A DNA stretch of 64,000 bases from positions 62,001-126,000 of the forward strand of contig CAWABY010000014.1 of assembly GCA_963780395.1 (NCBI GenBank), read 5' to 3'. Below the pieces are notes generated by a model that ran no database searches, had not been told where the DNA came from, and saw nothing but the letters and a program-made list of their open reading frames with translations. This document shows positions 50,754-64,000 of this stretch, one piece after another. Within the stretch, counting starts at the first letter, position 1. The number at the start of each line of letters is the position of its first letter. Made by a program: the position numbers and the translations under genes. The DNA comes from VGBV01 sp963780395 (GTDB taxonomy: Bacteria; Actinomycetota; Thermoleophilia; Solirubrobacterales; 70-9).

Positions 50754-50782
50754 CTCGGTGGACCTTGAAAACCGCACTAGGC
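50754..50782 (-). repeat. 3' arm of the 23S rRNA processing stem
   Basis: These 29 bases are complementary to 53967-53995 across the whole 23S gene with a single G-U pair and no mismatch. The two arms bring the ends of pre-23S rRNA together for RNase III cleavage. Confidence 0.8.
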
Positions 50783-50846
50783 GATGACACTTGGCGGCAC
50801 CTCCTCTGCTTTCGCGTCCGGTGGTGCCTAGGCGAAACGTAAATAT

Positions 50847-53839
<2,993 letters not shown>

Positions 53840-53966
53840 TGAGCTGAACCCGAGCGGTTAAGGACCCGCTCGAGCTCGGTTTCTACCTTTGCATCACGAA
53901 CGCCCCCCGGCTCATCGAAGGGGGACGTTCAAAGAACGCCCCCAGAGTTGAAGCGGGGACGTTCTT

Positions 53967-53995
53967 GCCTAGTGCAGTTTTCAAGGTCCACCGAG
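53967..53995 (-). repeat. 5' arm of the 23S rRNA processing stem, with boxA-like core
   Basis: Complementary to 50754-50782. It includes CTTGAAAACTGCAC on the RNA strand, which resembles an actinobacterial boxA antitermination site before 23S. Confidence 0.8.
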
Positions 53996-54022
53996 GCGAC
54001 CAGTGGGGGCTTCCCACCAGCG

Positions 54023-54043
54023 TCTCTGAGAACTGAGCAGCGC
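54023..54043 (-). repeat. 3' arm of the 16S rRNA processing stem
   Basis: These 21 bases pair with 55837-55857 upstream of 16S with one mismatch and one G-U pair, forming the precursor stem for RNase III. Confidence 0.75.
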
Positions 54044-54114
54044 CGGCACGCACGAGGCGTGCCTCCAAGCCCGGTCGACGTCGTCTAGGTCTCCCTAGAA
54101 AAGGGTCTCCCTAG

Positions 54115-55661
<1,547 letters not shown>

Positions 55662-55836
55662 AAATACTGCGTGACCCAAACTGGCTACACGGGTCACAAG
55701 AGAGTTGTCATGTAGCTGACAGTCACCGCGTACACAGAGCGGTGACTAAACATGACGGAGTTATTCGGCCCCGCCCGGTGCATGTTGGGCGGGGTCGGGC
55801 TCGAGTTTGAAGAGCTCTCAAGAGAGCCCTTCGAAC

Positions 55837-55857
55837 GCGCTGCTCAGTTTTCAAAGA
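55837..55857 (-). repeat. 5' arm of the 16S rRNA processing stem with boxA-like site
   Basis: Complementary to 54023-54043. Read on the RNA strand it contains TCTTTGAAAACTG, very close to known rRNA boxA sites (TTCTTTGAAAACT in Bacillus), and so should also recruit the antitermination complex. Confidence 0.75.
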
Positions 55858-55921
55858 CCGCTGTGCCGAGAAACGACGGGCCTCGCCGCCTCGAACTCAC
55901 TGCGTTCCTGCTCTGAGCACG

Positions 55922-55944
55922 AAAAAGGCCCCTCGCAAGGGGCC
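55922..55944 (-). terminator. Intrinsic terminator inside the rRNA leader
   Basis: On the minus strand GGCCCCT-TGCG-AGGGGCC is followed by five T residues. It lies between the promoter at 56034-56063 and the boxA-like site near 55850, so rRNA transcripts must pass it before antitermination factors can load. It could end tyrS transcription, an RNA of about 105 bases, or act as an attenuator. Confidence 0.75.
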
Positions 55945-56033
55945 CCGATATTGGAGCGGCCGGATTGCGGCCGATCGGTGGGGTCCTCTTACGCAGCGGC
56001 TCCTTTCGTGATCCGAAGCAAGAGCGACCGCGC

Positions 56034-56063
56034 AGTATACCCAGGGCCAGGCACAAAGTTCAA
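56034..56063 (-). promoter_or_regulatory. Predicted rRNA operon promoter
   Basis: On the minus strand TTGAAC (56058-56063) and TATACT (56034-56039) are separated by 18 bases. This is the best match to a housekeeping promoter in the 449-base gap between tyrS and 16S. Transcription would start near 56027, about 365 bases before 16S. Confidence 0.75.
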
Positions 56064-56110
56064 GGGCTCGACGCCTAATTTCTTCCTAAGCCGAGGTGCC
56101 GGAGGCCGGG

Positions 56111-57307
56111 CTAGGCGACCAGACGGGCGAATCGCCTCTTGCCCACCTGCAGCACGCGGCCCTCCAGCTCGGTGCGAGGCAGATCGAGCCGGTCGGCGTC
56201 GACACCCTCCCCGTCGAGCTTCACTCCCCCCTGCCCCAGCAGGCGCCGGGCCTCGCTGCTCGAGATCCCGAAGGCGCCCGCGATCAGCGCCGGCATGTGC
56301 ACTGGGCCGTCGTCACCATCGCCCGCGTCGATCTCGCCCAGGCGCACCTCGGGCATCGCCTCGGGCGCCTCGTGCTGCACATGCACCCGGTCGAAGGCGG
56401 ACTCGGCGGACTCGGCGGCGGCCGCGTCGTGGAAGCGCTCGACGAGCTGCCTGGCCAGTGCCCGCTTCGCCTCGACGGGCGTGGCGTCGGCGGGCTGCCC
56501 GGTGCCCAGCAGCAGCTCGTAGTAGAGCGGCATCACCGAGTCGGGGATGCTCATCACCTTGCCGAAGATCTCCTCCGGTGGCTCGGTGACGCCGACGTAG
56601 TTGTCGAGCGTCTTGCTCATGCGCAGCTCGCCGTCGAGCCCCGGCAGGATCGGCATCGTCATGATCGACTGCTCCGGTACCCCGTAGGCGCGCTGCAGGT
56701 CGCGCGCGAAAAGCAGGTTGAACTTCTGGTCGGTCCCCCCCAGCTCCAGATCGGATTTGACGGCGACCGAGTCGTAGCCCTGCATGATCGGGTAGAGCAG
56801 CTCGAGCGCCGAAATCGGCTGTTCCGCGGCCATGCGCTTGCTGAAGTCGTCGCGCTCGAGCAGCCGGGCGACCGTCACCTTGCCGAGAACCCCAAACAGC
56901 TCCTGCGCGGGCATGTCAAGCCACTCGCTGTTGAAGCGGACCTCGGTGCTGCCGCGATCGAGCACCTTGAAGGCCTGGTCCTGAAAGGTCGCAGCGTTCT
57001 CGTCGATCTCGGCGGGGCTGAGCACGGGCCGCCGGCTGTCGCGGCCGCTCGGATCGCCAACCCGGGCCGTGTAGTCGCCGATGATCAGCACAACGGTGTG
57101 ACCCGCCGCCTGGAACTCGGCGAGCTTGTTCAGCACCACGACGTGGCCGAGGTGAATGTCGGGAGCCGTCGGGTCGATGCCCAGTTTCACCCGCAGGGGC
57201 TTGCCCTCGGCGAGCTGTTCCGCCAGCCGGCCCTGCGGCAGCACGTCCTCGGCTCCGTGCGTGAGCACAGGCGTGGCGGAGGCGTCGGTTCCCTTTATTT
57301 CCGTCAT
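56111..57307 (-). CDS. tyrS: Tyrosyl-tRNA synthetase
   Basis: Class I synthetase of 398 residues that charges tRNA-Tyr. PTAPDIHLGH is the HIGH motif, and ELRMSKTLDN is the KMSKS motif. A C-terminal S4-like domain (SSEARRLLGQGGVKLDG) binds the tRNA. The presence of GDYTARVGDPSG and TDQKFN and the length place it with the TyrZ-like group. ATG 57307 begins MTEIKGTDAS; the frame stays open upstream but that is antisense to the penicillin-binding protein gene. No T-box leader is seen. Confidence 0.94.
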   Translation of the reverse strand: MTEIKGTDASATPVLTHGAEDVLPQGRLAEQLAEGKPLRVKLGIDPTAPDIHLGHVVVLNKLAEFQAAGHTVVLIIGDYTARVGDPSGRDSRRPVLSPAEIDENAATFQDQAFKVLDRGSTEVRFNSEWLDMPAQELFGVLGKVTVARLLERDDFSKRMAAEQPISALELLYPIMQGYDSVAVKSDLELGGTDQKFNLLFARDLQRAYGVPEQSIMTMPILPGLDGELRMSKTLDNYVGVTEPPEEIFGKVMSIPDSVMPLYYELLLGTGQPADATPVEAKRALARQLVERFHDAAAAESAESAFDRVHVQHEAPEAMPEVRLGEIDAGDGDDGPVHMPALIAGAFGISSSEARRLLGQGGVKLDGEGVDADRLDLPRTELEGRVLQVGKRRFARLVA

Positions 57308-57461
57308 AGGGCCAATGCTAGACTGCCCCCTCCGCCTGGCCGGGCGCGGCTGCCTCTGCGCGTGCTCAAACAGCGCCGGGGCGAACCATCCGCAGATCCC
57401 GCTATTACGGGGCCTTGGCCGGGCGCGAATTCCGCCCGGCGCCACAGCCCGACAGACTGAG

Positions 57462-60400
57462 ATGACCGACACGGATTTCGACTTCGACTTCGACGTAGAC
57501 GGGGGGAAACCCTCGTCGGGAGCGCGAGACCGCGACTCCAGCGGCAACGGCTCGCGCGAGCGGGACCCCTTCGACGCCCTCGGCGACCTCGATGACCTCG
57601 GCAAGGACGAGTTCGCCGAGGAGGATGGCGAGGACGAAGGCGGCGGCGTGCTCGGTCTGGGTCGCCGGTTCCGCCCGCGCGCCGACCGTGAGCAGGCGCA
57701 GGGAACCGAGCGCTCCGGATCCGGCAACGGCGACTCGGCCAACGGGGCGCCGCCGCTCGCATACCGCGACGGCGAGGAGGATCGGTTGCCCCCACGTGCA
57801 ACGCCGAAGCCCTCGCGGACGCCGAAGCCGGCCCGGAAGCCCAGGCCCGAGCGTGAGCACAGGACCCCGGCACCGGCTGACGACGACTGGCTCAGCCTCG
57901 CCGACGACAACCTCGCCGACGACGATCTCGACTCGATCGCCGCTCCGGACGATGGGCCGGCCGGACCCCGGACTCCCCGCGAGGGCCGAAACCTCGCCCG
58001 CGCGGCTCGCCGCCGGGCCACCGGCAAATCGACCAGCTTCGACGCGGTCCCGGCGCGCGAGCGCCGGCGCGGACGCCGCCGCCTCGCCGCGGCGCCCGAG
58101 CAGGACTTCGAGTCCGTGCTGGAGAGCCAGCCTCAGAAGAGCGGGTTCGCCAAGCGCGGCTCGGCGGTCGCCTACGGCCTGCGCGGGCTGCTGGACCACG
58201 GGCGCGAGCGCGTGCGCGGCGCCGGCGACCGCATCAGCCATTTGCGCGAGCACGTGCCCGGCCGAACCGCCAAGACCGCTCCGGGCGGCAACGGCGCAGC
58301 GCCTCCGCGGCTGCCCAAGCGGATCGGCTCGCGACGGCCCCGCAGGCCGAAGCCGGGGCAGGTCAAGAAGTTGCGGCTCGCCGTCATCATCGTCGGTCTC
58401 GGCATCCTGGCCCTGATCTCGATGGTGTTCGGGATGGTTGTCTCGGTCGCCGGCGACATTCCCCAGCTCGAGAACAAGGAGCAGTACGCCAAGGCCAAGA
58501 ACTCCGAGGTGTTCGACTCGGAGGGACGCAGGTTCGGAACGCTGCTGTCCAACAGCCAGCGCATCCTGGTCGAGTCCGAGGACATCTCGCCCTACATCAA
58601 GTCGGCTGTGGTCGCGATCGAGGACCAGCGCTTCTACGAACACCGCGGGGTCGACTACCAGGGAATCGCGCGGGCGGCCTGGGAGACCTTCCTCCCGGGA
58701 GGCGCCACCCAGGGCGCCTCGACGATCACACAGCAGTTCGTCAAGAACGCGCTCGAGGCGCAGTCCAGCCGTACGTACTTCCAGAAGCTGCGCGAGGCCT
58801 CGTACGCCTACCACCTCGAGCGCCAGTGGGACAAGGACAAGATCCTGACCCAGTACCTGAACACGATCTACTTCGGCGAGGGCGCCTACGGGATCGAGGC
58901 CGCCGCGCGCACCTACTTCGGCTTCCGCTATCCCGGCTGCGGCGAGGGCGGCGCCGATCCCTGCTCCGCCCAGCTGGCCCCCGAAGAGGCGGCAATGCTG
59001 GCGGGGATCATCTCCTCGCCGTCGGCCTATTCACCGCGAGCCAACCCCAACGACGCTGGCGAGCGGCGCAACCTGGTGTTGCAGAAGATGAACGAGCAGA
59101 ACGTGCTCTCAGACGAGGAGTACGAGGAGGCCGCCCGCCAGGCCCTCCCCGCGTCATCGGAGATCCAGAAGCCCGAGGTCGACTCGCTCGCGCCGTACTT
59201 CAGCGAGTGGCTGCGACAGCAGCTCGTGGACAAGTACGGCCCCGGGCGCGCATTCGGCGGCGGCCTCGACGTCCGCACCACCCTCGACCTCGACATGCAG
59301 GAGGCCGCCCAGTCGGCCGCCTACAACACCCTCGCCGGCATCGAGCCGACCGCATCCGTGGTCGTGATCGACAACGAGACCGGCGGCGTCAAGGCGATGG
59401 TGGGCGGCAACGACTTCCAGAAGGAGCCCTTCAACCTGGCGACCAACGGCCATCGCCAGCCGGGCTCGTCATTCAAGCCCTTCACGCTGATCACCGCCTT
59501 TGAGAACGGCTTCGGGCCAGGCAGCGTCTTCCCCTCCGCCCCGCAGACCTTCCCGGTCCCGAACTCTGGAGGCAAGGAGGTCTTCGAGGTGAAGAACTAC
59601 GACGACATCTACTACGGCGCCTCGGACCTGGCCACCGCGACCGTCCACTCCGACAACTCGATCTTCGCCCAGCTGGGCTTCGGCTCCAACGGCCTCGGCC
59701 GCAAGGGCCCCCAGATGGTGGGCGAGACCGCTGAGCGCATGGGCATCGACGGTAAGAGCTTCGGCACGAACCCGGCCATGATCCTCGGAGGTATCGACCC
59801 CGGCGTCACACCGCTCGAGATGGCCTACGCGTTCAGCACGATCGCCCGCGACGGCATGCGCGTCGGTGGCGAGCTCGACTCCAGCGTCGGCCCCAACAAC
59901 TCGTTGGGGGACCTGTCCCCCACCGGCATCACCGAGGTGGCGCTGCCCGACGGTGAGGTGCTCGACGGCGGCAAGGACTACAACCAGAAGGAGATGCGCG
60001 CGATCCCCGAGAGCGTCGCCAGCAGCGTCCGCTCGATCCTGCGCAGCAACGTGGTCGGTGGCACCGGCGAGCTGGCCCAGACCGGCAGCGACGACGCCTG
60101 GGGCAAGACGGGAACCACCGACAACAACGGTGACGCCTGGTTCTGTGGCGGCACCGAGCACTTCACCGCTTGCGTCTGGGTGGGACACGCCCAGACCAAC
60201 ACCCCGATGGAGACCGAGTACGCCGGAGGGCCGGTGGACGGCGGTACCTTCCCGGCGATCATCTGGAGCCAGGTGATGCAGGCCGTCGAGTCCATCTACG
60301 AGGAGCACGAGGACAGCAAGAACGACGACGACGACGACGGCGACTCGGACGGCAGCAGCAGCAGCAGCGGCAGCAGCTCCGTGGCGCCCAGCGGAGGCGG

Positions 60401-60522
60401 CGGCTACGACTCCGGCGGCGGCGGCGGCGGCGGGGGGGGCCAACACGGCTCCCGCGCCCGCTCCCGCTCCGGCGGCACCGGCACCCTCGGGCGGCGGCGG
60501 CACCGGCGGCACCGGCCTCTAG
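57462..60522 (+). CDS. Class A penicillin-binding protein with long N-terminal region (end frameshifted)
   Basis: A bifunctional peptidoglycan glycosyltransferase-transpeptidase of 1019 residues after repair. About 305 acidic, proline- and arginine-rich residues precede the membrane helix (306-329). The GT51 domain shows AIEDQRFYEHRGVDYQGIARA and TQGASTITQQFVKN. The transpeptidase has SSFKPF (about 668), SDN (about 730) and KTGTT (about 882). A Ser/Gly-rich tail follows. In the raw sequence a run of eight G (60432-60439) shifts the frame; with seven, the end reads ANTAPAPAPAPAA and stops at TAG 60520-60522. ATG 57462 is divergent from tyrS. Confidence 0.9.
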
Positions 60523-60531
60523 CTTCGGTCC

Positions 60532-61122
60532 CTAGAGCCTGATCCAGGGCCGCGACGCGAAGCGGCTTCCCGCCGCGCAGTAGCGCCAGGGCAGCTCGAC
60601 GCCCCTTGTGATCCCGATGCGCGGGCCGCTGATGACCCGCGGCCGCTCGCTCGAGGGCTCGCGGATCTGGAACGGCGAGGACGTGATCGAGGCTCCGTTG
60701 AGATCGAGGCCGACGCCGAGCGCCTCGGTCAGCTTGCCCGGGCCCGAGCAGAGCTCGTCGTCGCGCCCCCGCCGCTCGCGCATCAGCTCGAGGCCGTCGG
60801 TCGGCTCCAGGGCGCGGATCAGAACCGCGGCGGCGCTGCCCTCGGGCTCCGCCACCGCGTTCAACAGGCTGTGGATGCCGTAGGAGAGGTAGACGTAGGC
60901 GACTCCAGGCGGCCCGAACAGCACCTCGTTGCGCGGCGTCGGACCGCCGAATGCGTGGCAGGCGGGATCGCTGACGTCGTAGGCCTCGGTCTCCACGATC
61001 ACGCCCGCCGTGGGCCCGACGGCGAGGGTGCAGCCGATCAGATCGGGTGCGACCTCGTGCACCGAGCGCTCGAAGAACCTGCGGTCGAGCGCGGCCGCAC
61101 GAGTGGCCGCGGCGCCGCTCAC
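60532..61122 (-). CDS. 3-methyladenine DNA glycosylase (AAG/Mpg family)
   Basis: A 196-residue base-excision repair glycosylase that removes alkylated purines. Family blocks are LIGCTLAV, VETEAYDVSDPACHA, NEVLFGPPGVAYVYLSYGIH and SGPGKLTEALGV, with the catalytic Glu in VETEAY. It overlaps argH by 4 bases (ATGA) and is co-directional, an arrangement that seems chance functionally. Confidence 0.92.
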   Translation of the reverse strand: MSGAAATRAAALDRRFFERSVHEVAPDLIGCTLAVGPTAGVIVETEAYDVSDPACHAFGGPTPRNEVLFGPPGVAYVYLSYGIHSLLNAVAEPEGSAAAVLIRALEPTDGLELMRERRGRDDELCSGPGKLTEALGVGLDLNGASITSSPFQIREPSSERPRVISGPRIGITRGVELPWRYCAAGSRFASRPWIRL

Positions 61123-62489
61123 CGGCTGAGGTCGGCGAGGCTGCGCCGGGCGTAGTCGAGCTGCTCGGAGAGCCTGACCGACGAGGTGCCGCCGGCAGAG
61201 ACCTTCGCCTCGATCGCGCCCCCCTCGCGCAGCGCCTCGCGCAGGCGCTCGCGAGCGCCGTCCGGCACCCCGTCCATCTCCGCATCCCCCAGCTCGGAGA
61301 GGCGCTTGTCGCCGTCGATCGCGGTCCGCACGAGGCCGGCGACGACGCCGTGGGCCTCGCGGAAGGGCATCCCCTCGGCCACCAGCACGTCGGCCAGGTC
61401 GGTGGCGGCCAGCAGCTCGTCGCTGGCGGCCTCGGCCAGGCGCTCACGGTTGAAGCTCAGCCCCGCCATCATCGGCGTCGCCGCCTCGAGACAGACCTCG
61501 AGGTTGTCGATCGCGTCGAACAGGGGCTCCTTGTCCTCCTGCATGTCCTTGCTGTAGGCGAGCGGGAGCGCGTGCATCGTGCCCAGCAGGCTCGCCAGTG
61601 AGGAGGCGACCCGCGGGGCCTTGCCCCGGAGCAGCTCGGCGGCGTCTGGGTTCTTCTTCTGGGGCATGATGCTCGAGCCGGAGGCGAAGGAGTCCGAGGG
61701 CTCGCAGAAGCCGAACTCCGCGCTCGACCAGAGCACGATCTCCGACCCCAGGCGCGAGAGGTGCATCGCGCAGACCGAGGCCGCGTACAGGTAGTCCAGC
61801 GCGAAGTCCCGGTTCGAAACGGCGTCGAGCGAGTTCGGGTGGGGCCGCTCGAAGCCGAGGTCCGCAGCCAGGCCCTCGCGGTCGAGGTCCCAGTTGAGGC
61901 CGGCGAGCGCTCCCGAGCCGGCGGGCATGTCGCTGGTCGAATCGGCGACGAGGTAGAAGCGGCGCGTGTCGCGGAAGAACATCCAGAAGTAGGCGAGCAG
62001 GTGGTGGCCCAGGTAGACCGGCTGGGCGCGCTGCAGGTGGGTGTAGGCGGGCGCGGCCCAGTCGCGGTGGGAGTCGGCGAGCTCGATCAGCGTCGTCGTC
62101 AGCTCCTCGAGCAGCGCGATCGCGCGCGCCGAATGCGAGCGCACCAGCAGCGCCAGATCGGTCGCCACCTGGTCGTTGCGCGAGCGCGCGGTGTGCAACT
62201 TGCCCCCGACGGGGCCGACGAGCTCGGTCAGCCGGCGCTCGATCGCCATGTGGATGTCCTCGTCCTGCTCCGAGAACTCAAAGCCCCCGCCCTCGAGCTC
62301 GGCGGCGACCGAGTCGAGGCCCTTGAGCAGCGTCGTCACCTCGGCCTCGTCAAGCACCCCCAGTCGCCCCAGGGCGCGGACGTGGGCGCGGGACTGCTCG
62401 ACGTCGAACGGCGCCAGGCGCCGGTCGAAGGAGATCGAGGAGTTGATCCTGCGAAAGAGCGGATCCTGGTCTTCGGCGAAGCGGGACAT
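61119..62489 (-). CDS. argH: Argininosuccinate lyase
   Basis: ArgH splits argininosuccinate to arginine and fumarate. The 456-residue protein has the fumarase/lyase signature GSSIMPQKKNPD with the catalytic Ser in its flexible loop. SRNDQVATDLALLVR and YTHLQRAQPVYLGHHLLAY are also present. The start MSRFAEDQDPLFRRINSS is a little shorter than in relatives that begin MWGGRF, but no better start is seen. Other arginine genes are not in the window. Confidence 0.94.
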   Translation of the reverse strand: MSRFAEDQDPLFRRINSSISFDRRLAPFDVEQSRAHVRALGRLGVLDEAEVTTLLKGLDSVAAELEGGGFEFSEQDEDIHMAIERRLTELVGPVGGKLHTARSRNDQVATDLALLVRSHSARAIALLEELTTTLIELADSHRDWAAPAYTHLQRAQPVYLGHHLLAYFWMFFRDTRRFYLVADSTSDMPAGSGALAGLNWDLDREGLAADLGFERPHPNSLDAVSNRDFALDYLYAASVCAMHLSRLGSEIVLWSSAEFGFCEPSDSFASGSSIMPQKKNPDAAELLRGKAPRVASSLASLLGTMHALPLAYSKDMQEDKEPLFDAIDNLEVCLEAATPMMAGLSFNRERLAEAASDELLAATDLADVLVAEGMPFREAHGVVAGLVRTAIDGDKRLSELGDAEMDGVPDGARERLREALREGGAIEAKVSAGGTSSVRLSEQLDYARRSLADLSR

Positions 62490-62501
62490 GCTGCGGCCAG
62501 T

Positions 62502-63659
62502 CTAGGAGGGGCCGCCGAGGGCGCCGGCGAGCGCCGTGCAGACACGCTCGACCTGCTGCTCGGTCATCGCGGTGAAGAAGGGCAGCGACAAGGAGCGCGC
62601 GGCCGCGGCCTCGGCGACGGGGAACTCGCCTCCCTTGAAGCCGAAGCGCTCGCGGTAGGGCGCCAGCGTGTGGATGCAGGGCAGATACGCCTTCGACCGG
62701 ATGCCCTCGGCTGCGAGCGCGGCGATCACGGCGTCGCGGTCGGCGCCCACGGGCAGCTGCACCGTGTAGACGAACCAGCTGCGCTGCTCGTCGCCGCGGT
62801 CGGCGCAGGGCAGGACGAGGCCGTCGGGATCCCCCTCGCCGCCGGCGGGTGCGCCGCCCTTGGGCGCGAGCAGCTCGGCGTAGCCGGCCGCGACCTCGGC
62901 CCGGGCGGCAAGCGTCTCGTCCAGCCTCTCGATCTGGGCGATCCCGATCGCGGCCTGCACGTCGGTGAGGCGGTAGTTGAACCCGATTCGGGGATGGTCG
63001 ATCTGGGATGTGTCGGGCGCGCGGCCCTGGTTGCGCTCGCTGCGCAGCACCTCGGCCATCTCCTCGCCGGCGGGCACAAGCGCCCCGCCCTCACCGGTCG
63101 TCATCTGCTTGTTCGCGTAGAAGGCGAAGGCCGCGACGTGGCCGGCCGTGCCGACGGCGCGTCCCTCTGCGTCCACCGCGCCGAGCGCCTGGCAGGCGTC
63201 CTCCAGGATCGGGATCTCGCGGGCGTCGGCGAGGCGCTCCAGCGCCAGCAGGTCGACCGGATAACCGAAGATGTGCACGGGCAGGATCCCCGCGGTGCGC
63301 TCTCCCGCCGCCGCCTCGGCGGCCTCGGGGTCGATGTTCAGGGTGACCGGGTCGATGTCGCAGAAGACCGGCACCGCCCCCTCGTAGAGCAGGCAGTTGG
63401 ACGAGGCGACGAAGCTGAAGGGGGTAGTCAGGACCTCGTCGCCCTCGCCCCAACCCAGCCGCCGTACCCCGAGGTGCAGTCCCGCGGTGCCGCTGGAGAT
63501 GGCGACCGCGTCATCGCTGCCGAGCCAGCTCGCAAGGGCGAGCTCGAACTCGCCCAGCTTCGGGCCCTGCGACAGCATGCCCGAGCGCAGCGCCTCCAGC
63601 ACCAGCTCCTCCTCGCGCCGGCCCAGGTCAGGTCGTGCGAGCGGTATCTGTTCGTCCAC
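62502..63659 (-). CDS. DegT/DnrJ/EryC1/StrS-family sugar aminotransferase
   Basis: A 385-residue PLP enzyme of the family that aminates keto-sugars for surface polysaccharides or antibiotics. Blocks are IPLARPDLGRREEELV, SSGTAGLHLGVR, TPFSFVASSNCLLYEGA, EDACQALGA and FAFYANKQMTTGEGG with the PLP lysine. I prefer GTG 63659 after GAGAGGA; ATG 63674 is in frame upstream. It overlaps the citramalate synthase end by 32 bases. The sugar is unknown. Confidence 0.88.
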   Translation of the reverse strand: MDEQIPLARPDLGRREEELVLEALRSGMLSQGPKLGEFELALASWLGSDDAVAISSGTAGLHLGVRRLGWGEGDEVLTTPFSFVASSNCLLYEGAVPVFCDIDPVTLNIDPEAAEAAAGERTAGILPVHIFGYPVDLLALERLADAREIPILEDACQALGAVDAEGRAVGTAGHVAAFAFYANKQMTTGEGGALVPAGEEMAEVLRSERNQGRAPDTSQIDHPRIGFNYRLTDVQAAIGIAQIERLDETLAARAEVAAGYAELLAPKGGAPAGGEGDPDGLVLPCADRGDEQRSWFVYTVQLPVGADRDAVIAALAAEGIRSKAYLPCIHTLAPYRERFGFKGGEFPVAEAAAARSLSLPFFTAMTEQQVERVCTALAGALGGPS

Positions 63660-64000
63660 GGGTCCTCTCAGCATGGGGCTGGAAGGCGTACTCGAGCGAG
63701 TCCACCAGCGCCTCCCAGGAGGCCTCGATGATGTTCTCCGAAACGCCGATCGAGCCCCACTCGCGCTCGCCGTCCGAGGAGTCCAGCAGCACGCGCGTGA
63801 CCGACCCGGTGCCGTGATGCTCGTCCAGGATCCGCACCTTGTAGTTGGTCAGCTCGATCTGGGCCAGGTGGGGGTGGCGGTCGGTGATCGCTTCGCGCAA
63901 CGCCGTGTCCAGGGCGTTGACCGGGCCGTTGCCCTCGGCGGTGCTCACGTAGCGCTCGCCGTCCACCCAGACCTTGATCGTGGCCTCGGTCTGGACCCTG
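63628..64000 (-). CDS. cimA: C-terminal part of a citramalate synthase (5' end outside window)
   Basis: The 123 visible residues belong to the allosteric dimer domain of the LeuA/CimA group: AEGNGPVNALDTALREA, LTNYKVRILDEHHGTGSVTRV and VSENIIEASWEALVDSLEYA. The last block is typical of citramalate synthase, which makes the isoleucine precursor from pyruvate and acetyl-CoA and is feedback inhibited through this domain. The catalytic barrel is beyond 64000. Isopropylmalate synthase is the alternative. Confidence 0.85.
   Translation of the reverse strand, partial: RVQTEATIKVWVDGERYVSTAEGNGPVNALDTALREAITDRHPHLAQIELTNYKVRILDEHHGTGSVTRVLLDSSDGEREWGSIGVSENIIEASWEALVDSLEYAFQPHAERTRGRTDTARTT

Larger units (their letters stand above)
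53840..54114 (-). other. 16S-23S spacer without tRNA genes
   Basis: The 275-base spacer holds the 23S 5' arm (53967-53995), the 16S 3' arm (54023-54043), and inverted repeats around 53900-53965 (GGGGGACGTTC and GGGGACGTTC related blocks). No tRNA-Ile or tRNA-Ala gene can be found, as is common in actinobacteria. Confidence 0.85.

Noticed and set aside
53840..54114. tRNA-Ile or tRNA-Ala in the 16S-23S spacer
   Set aside because: No cloverleaf or T-arm motif on either strand; the spacer holds only processing arms and short inverted repeats.
55662..56110. T-box or other known riboswitch linked to tyrS
   Set aside because: The region is downstream of tyrS, not upstream, and lacks the T-box AGGGUGGNACCGCG core.

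Overview
The window is about 64 kb of very GC-rich chromosome (roughly 70% G+C outside the rRNA genes) from an actinobacterium. I infer the class Thermoleophilia, near Solirubrobacterales. The reasons are a one-motif RsiG-like protein, SepF with YggT, an imuB-DUF6504-dnaE2 cassette, DUF2510, and many secreted proteins ending in KKKKCKK-type tails. The 16S rRNA gene in the window would settle this.

Layout. 0-5.4 kb: a zinc-ribbon/FHA protein, an RsiG-like protein, pgsA, proS, a secreted protein and ispG. 5.4-8.9 kb: a plus-strand array of secreted proteins from two families, with lysine-rich tails. 8.9-24.9 kb: a long minus-strand run for isoprenoids and phospholipids (acyl-CoA ligase, rseP, dxr, cdsA, uppS), translation (rpsB-tsf-pyrH-frr) and cell division (YfiH, YggS, SepF, ProC, YggT, lspA, an RluD-type enzyme, a CCA-type nucleotidyltransferase). 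25-26.3 kb: a membrane-anchored beta-propeller. 26.3-33.2 kb: the histidine operon hisZ-G-D-B-H-A-[DoxX-barnase-barstar]-F. A secreted or membrane-anchored ribonuclease and its inhibitor are embedded in it. 33.3-42 kb: murA with Asp in place of the catalytic Cys, an HD protein, hydrolases, a decarboxylating dehydrogenase, a sugar dehydrogenase, a GST, a duplicated 105-bp terminator block and an orphan tRNA 3' end. 42.4-47.5 kb: an SOS mutagenesis cassette with a LexA box on an apparently leaderless promoter. 47.5-50.6 kb: membrane and secreted proteins and a peptidase. 50.6-56.1 kb: a 16S-23S-5S rRNA operon on the minus strand without spacer tRNAs, with processing stems, boxA-like sites and an unexpected intrinsic terminator in its leader. 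56.1-64 kb: tyrS, a class A penicillin-binding protein, a methyladenine glycosylase, argH, a DegT aminotransferase and the 3' end of a citramalate synthase gene.

Assembly quality matters here. At least seven otherwise well-conserved genes (proS, hisF, hisZ, the GST, the penicillin-binding protein and two secreted proteins) carry one-base indels, mostly extra bases. ispG may carry one as well. I read these as sequencing errors, not decay, and annotate the repaired genes over their full span.

The observations most worth following are the ribonuclease/inhibitor pair inside the his operon, the terminator and possible alternative fold in the rRNA leader, the secreted lysine-tail families, the RsiG-like switch with His at the Gln position, and the leaderless SOS-controlled imuB.
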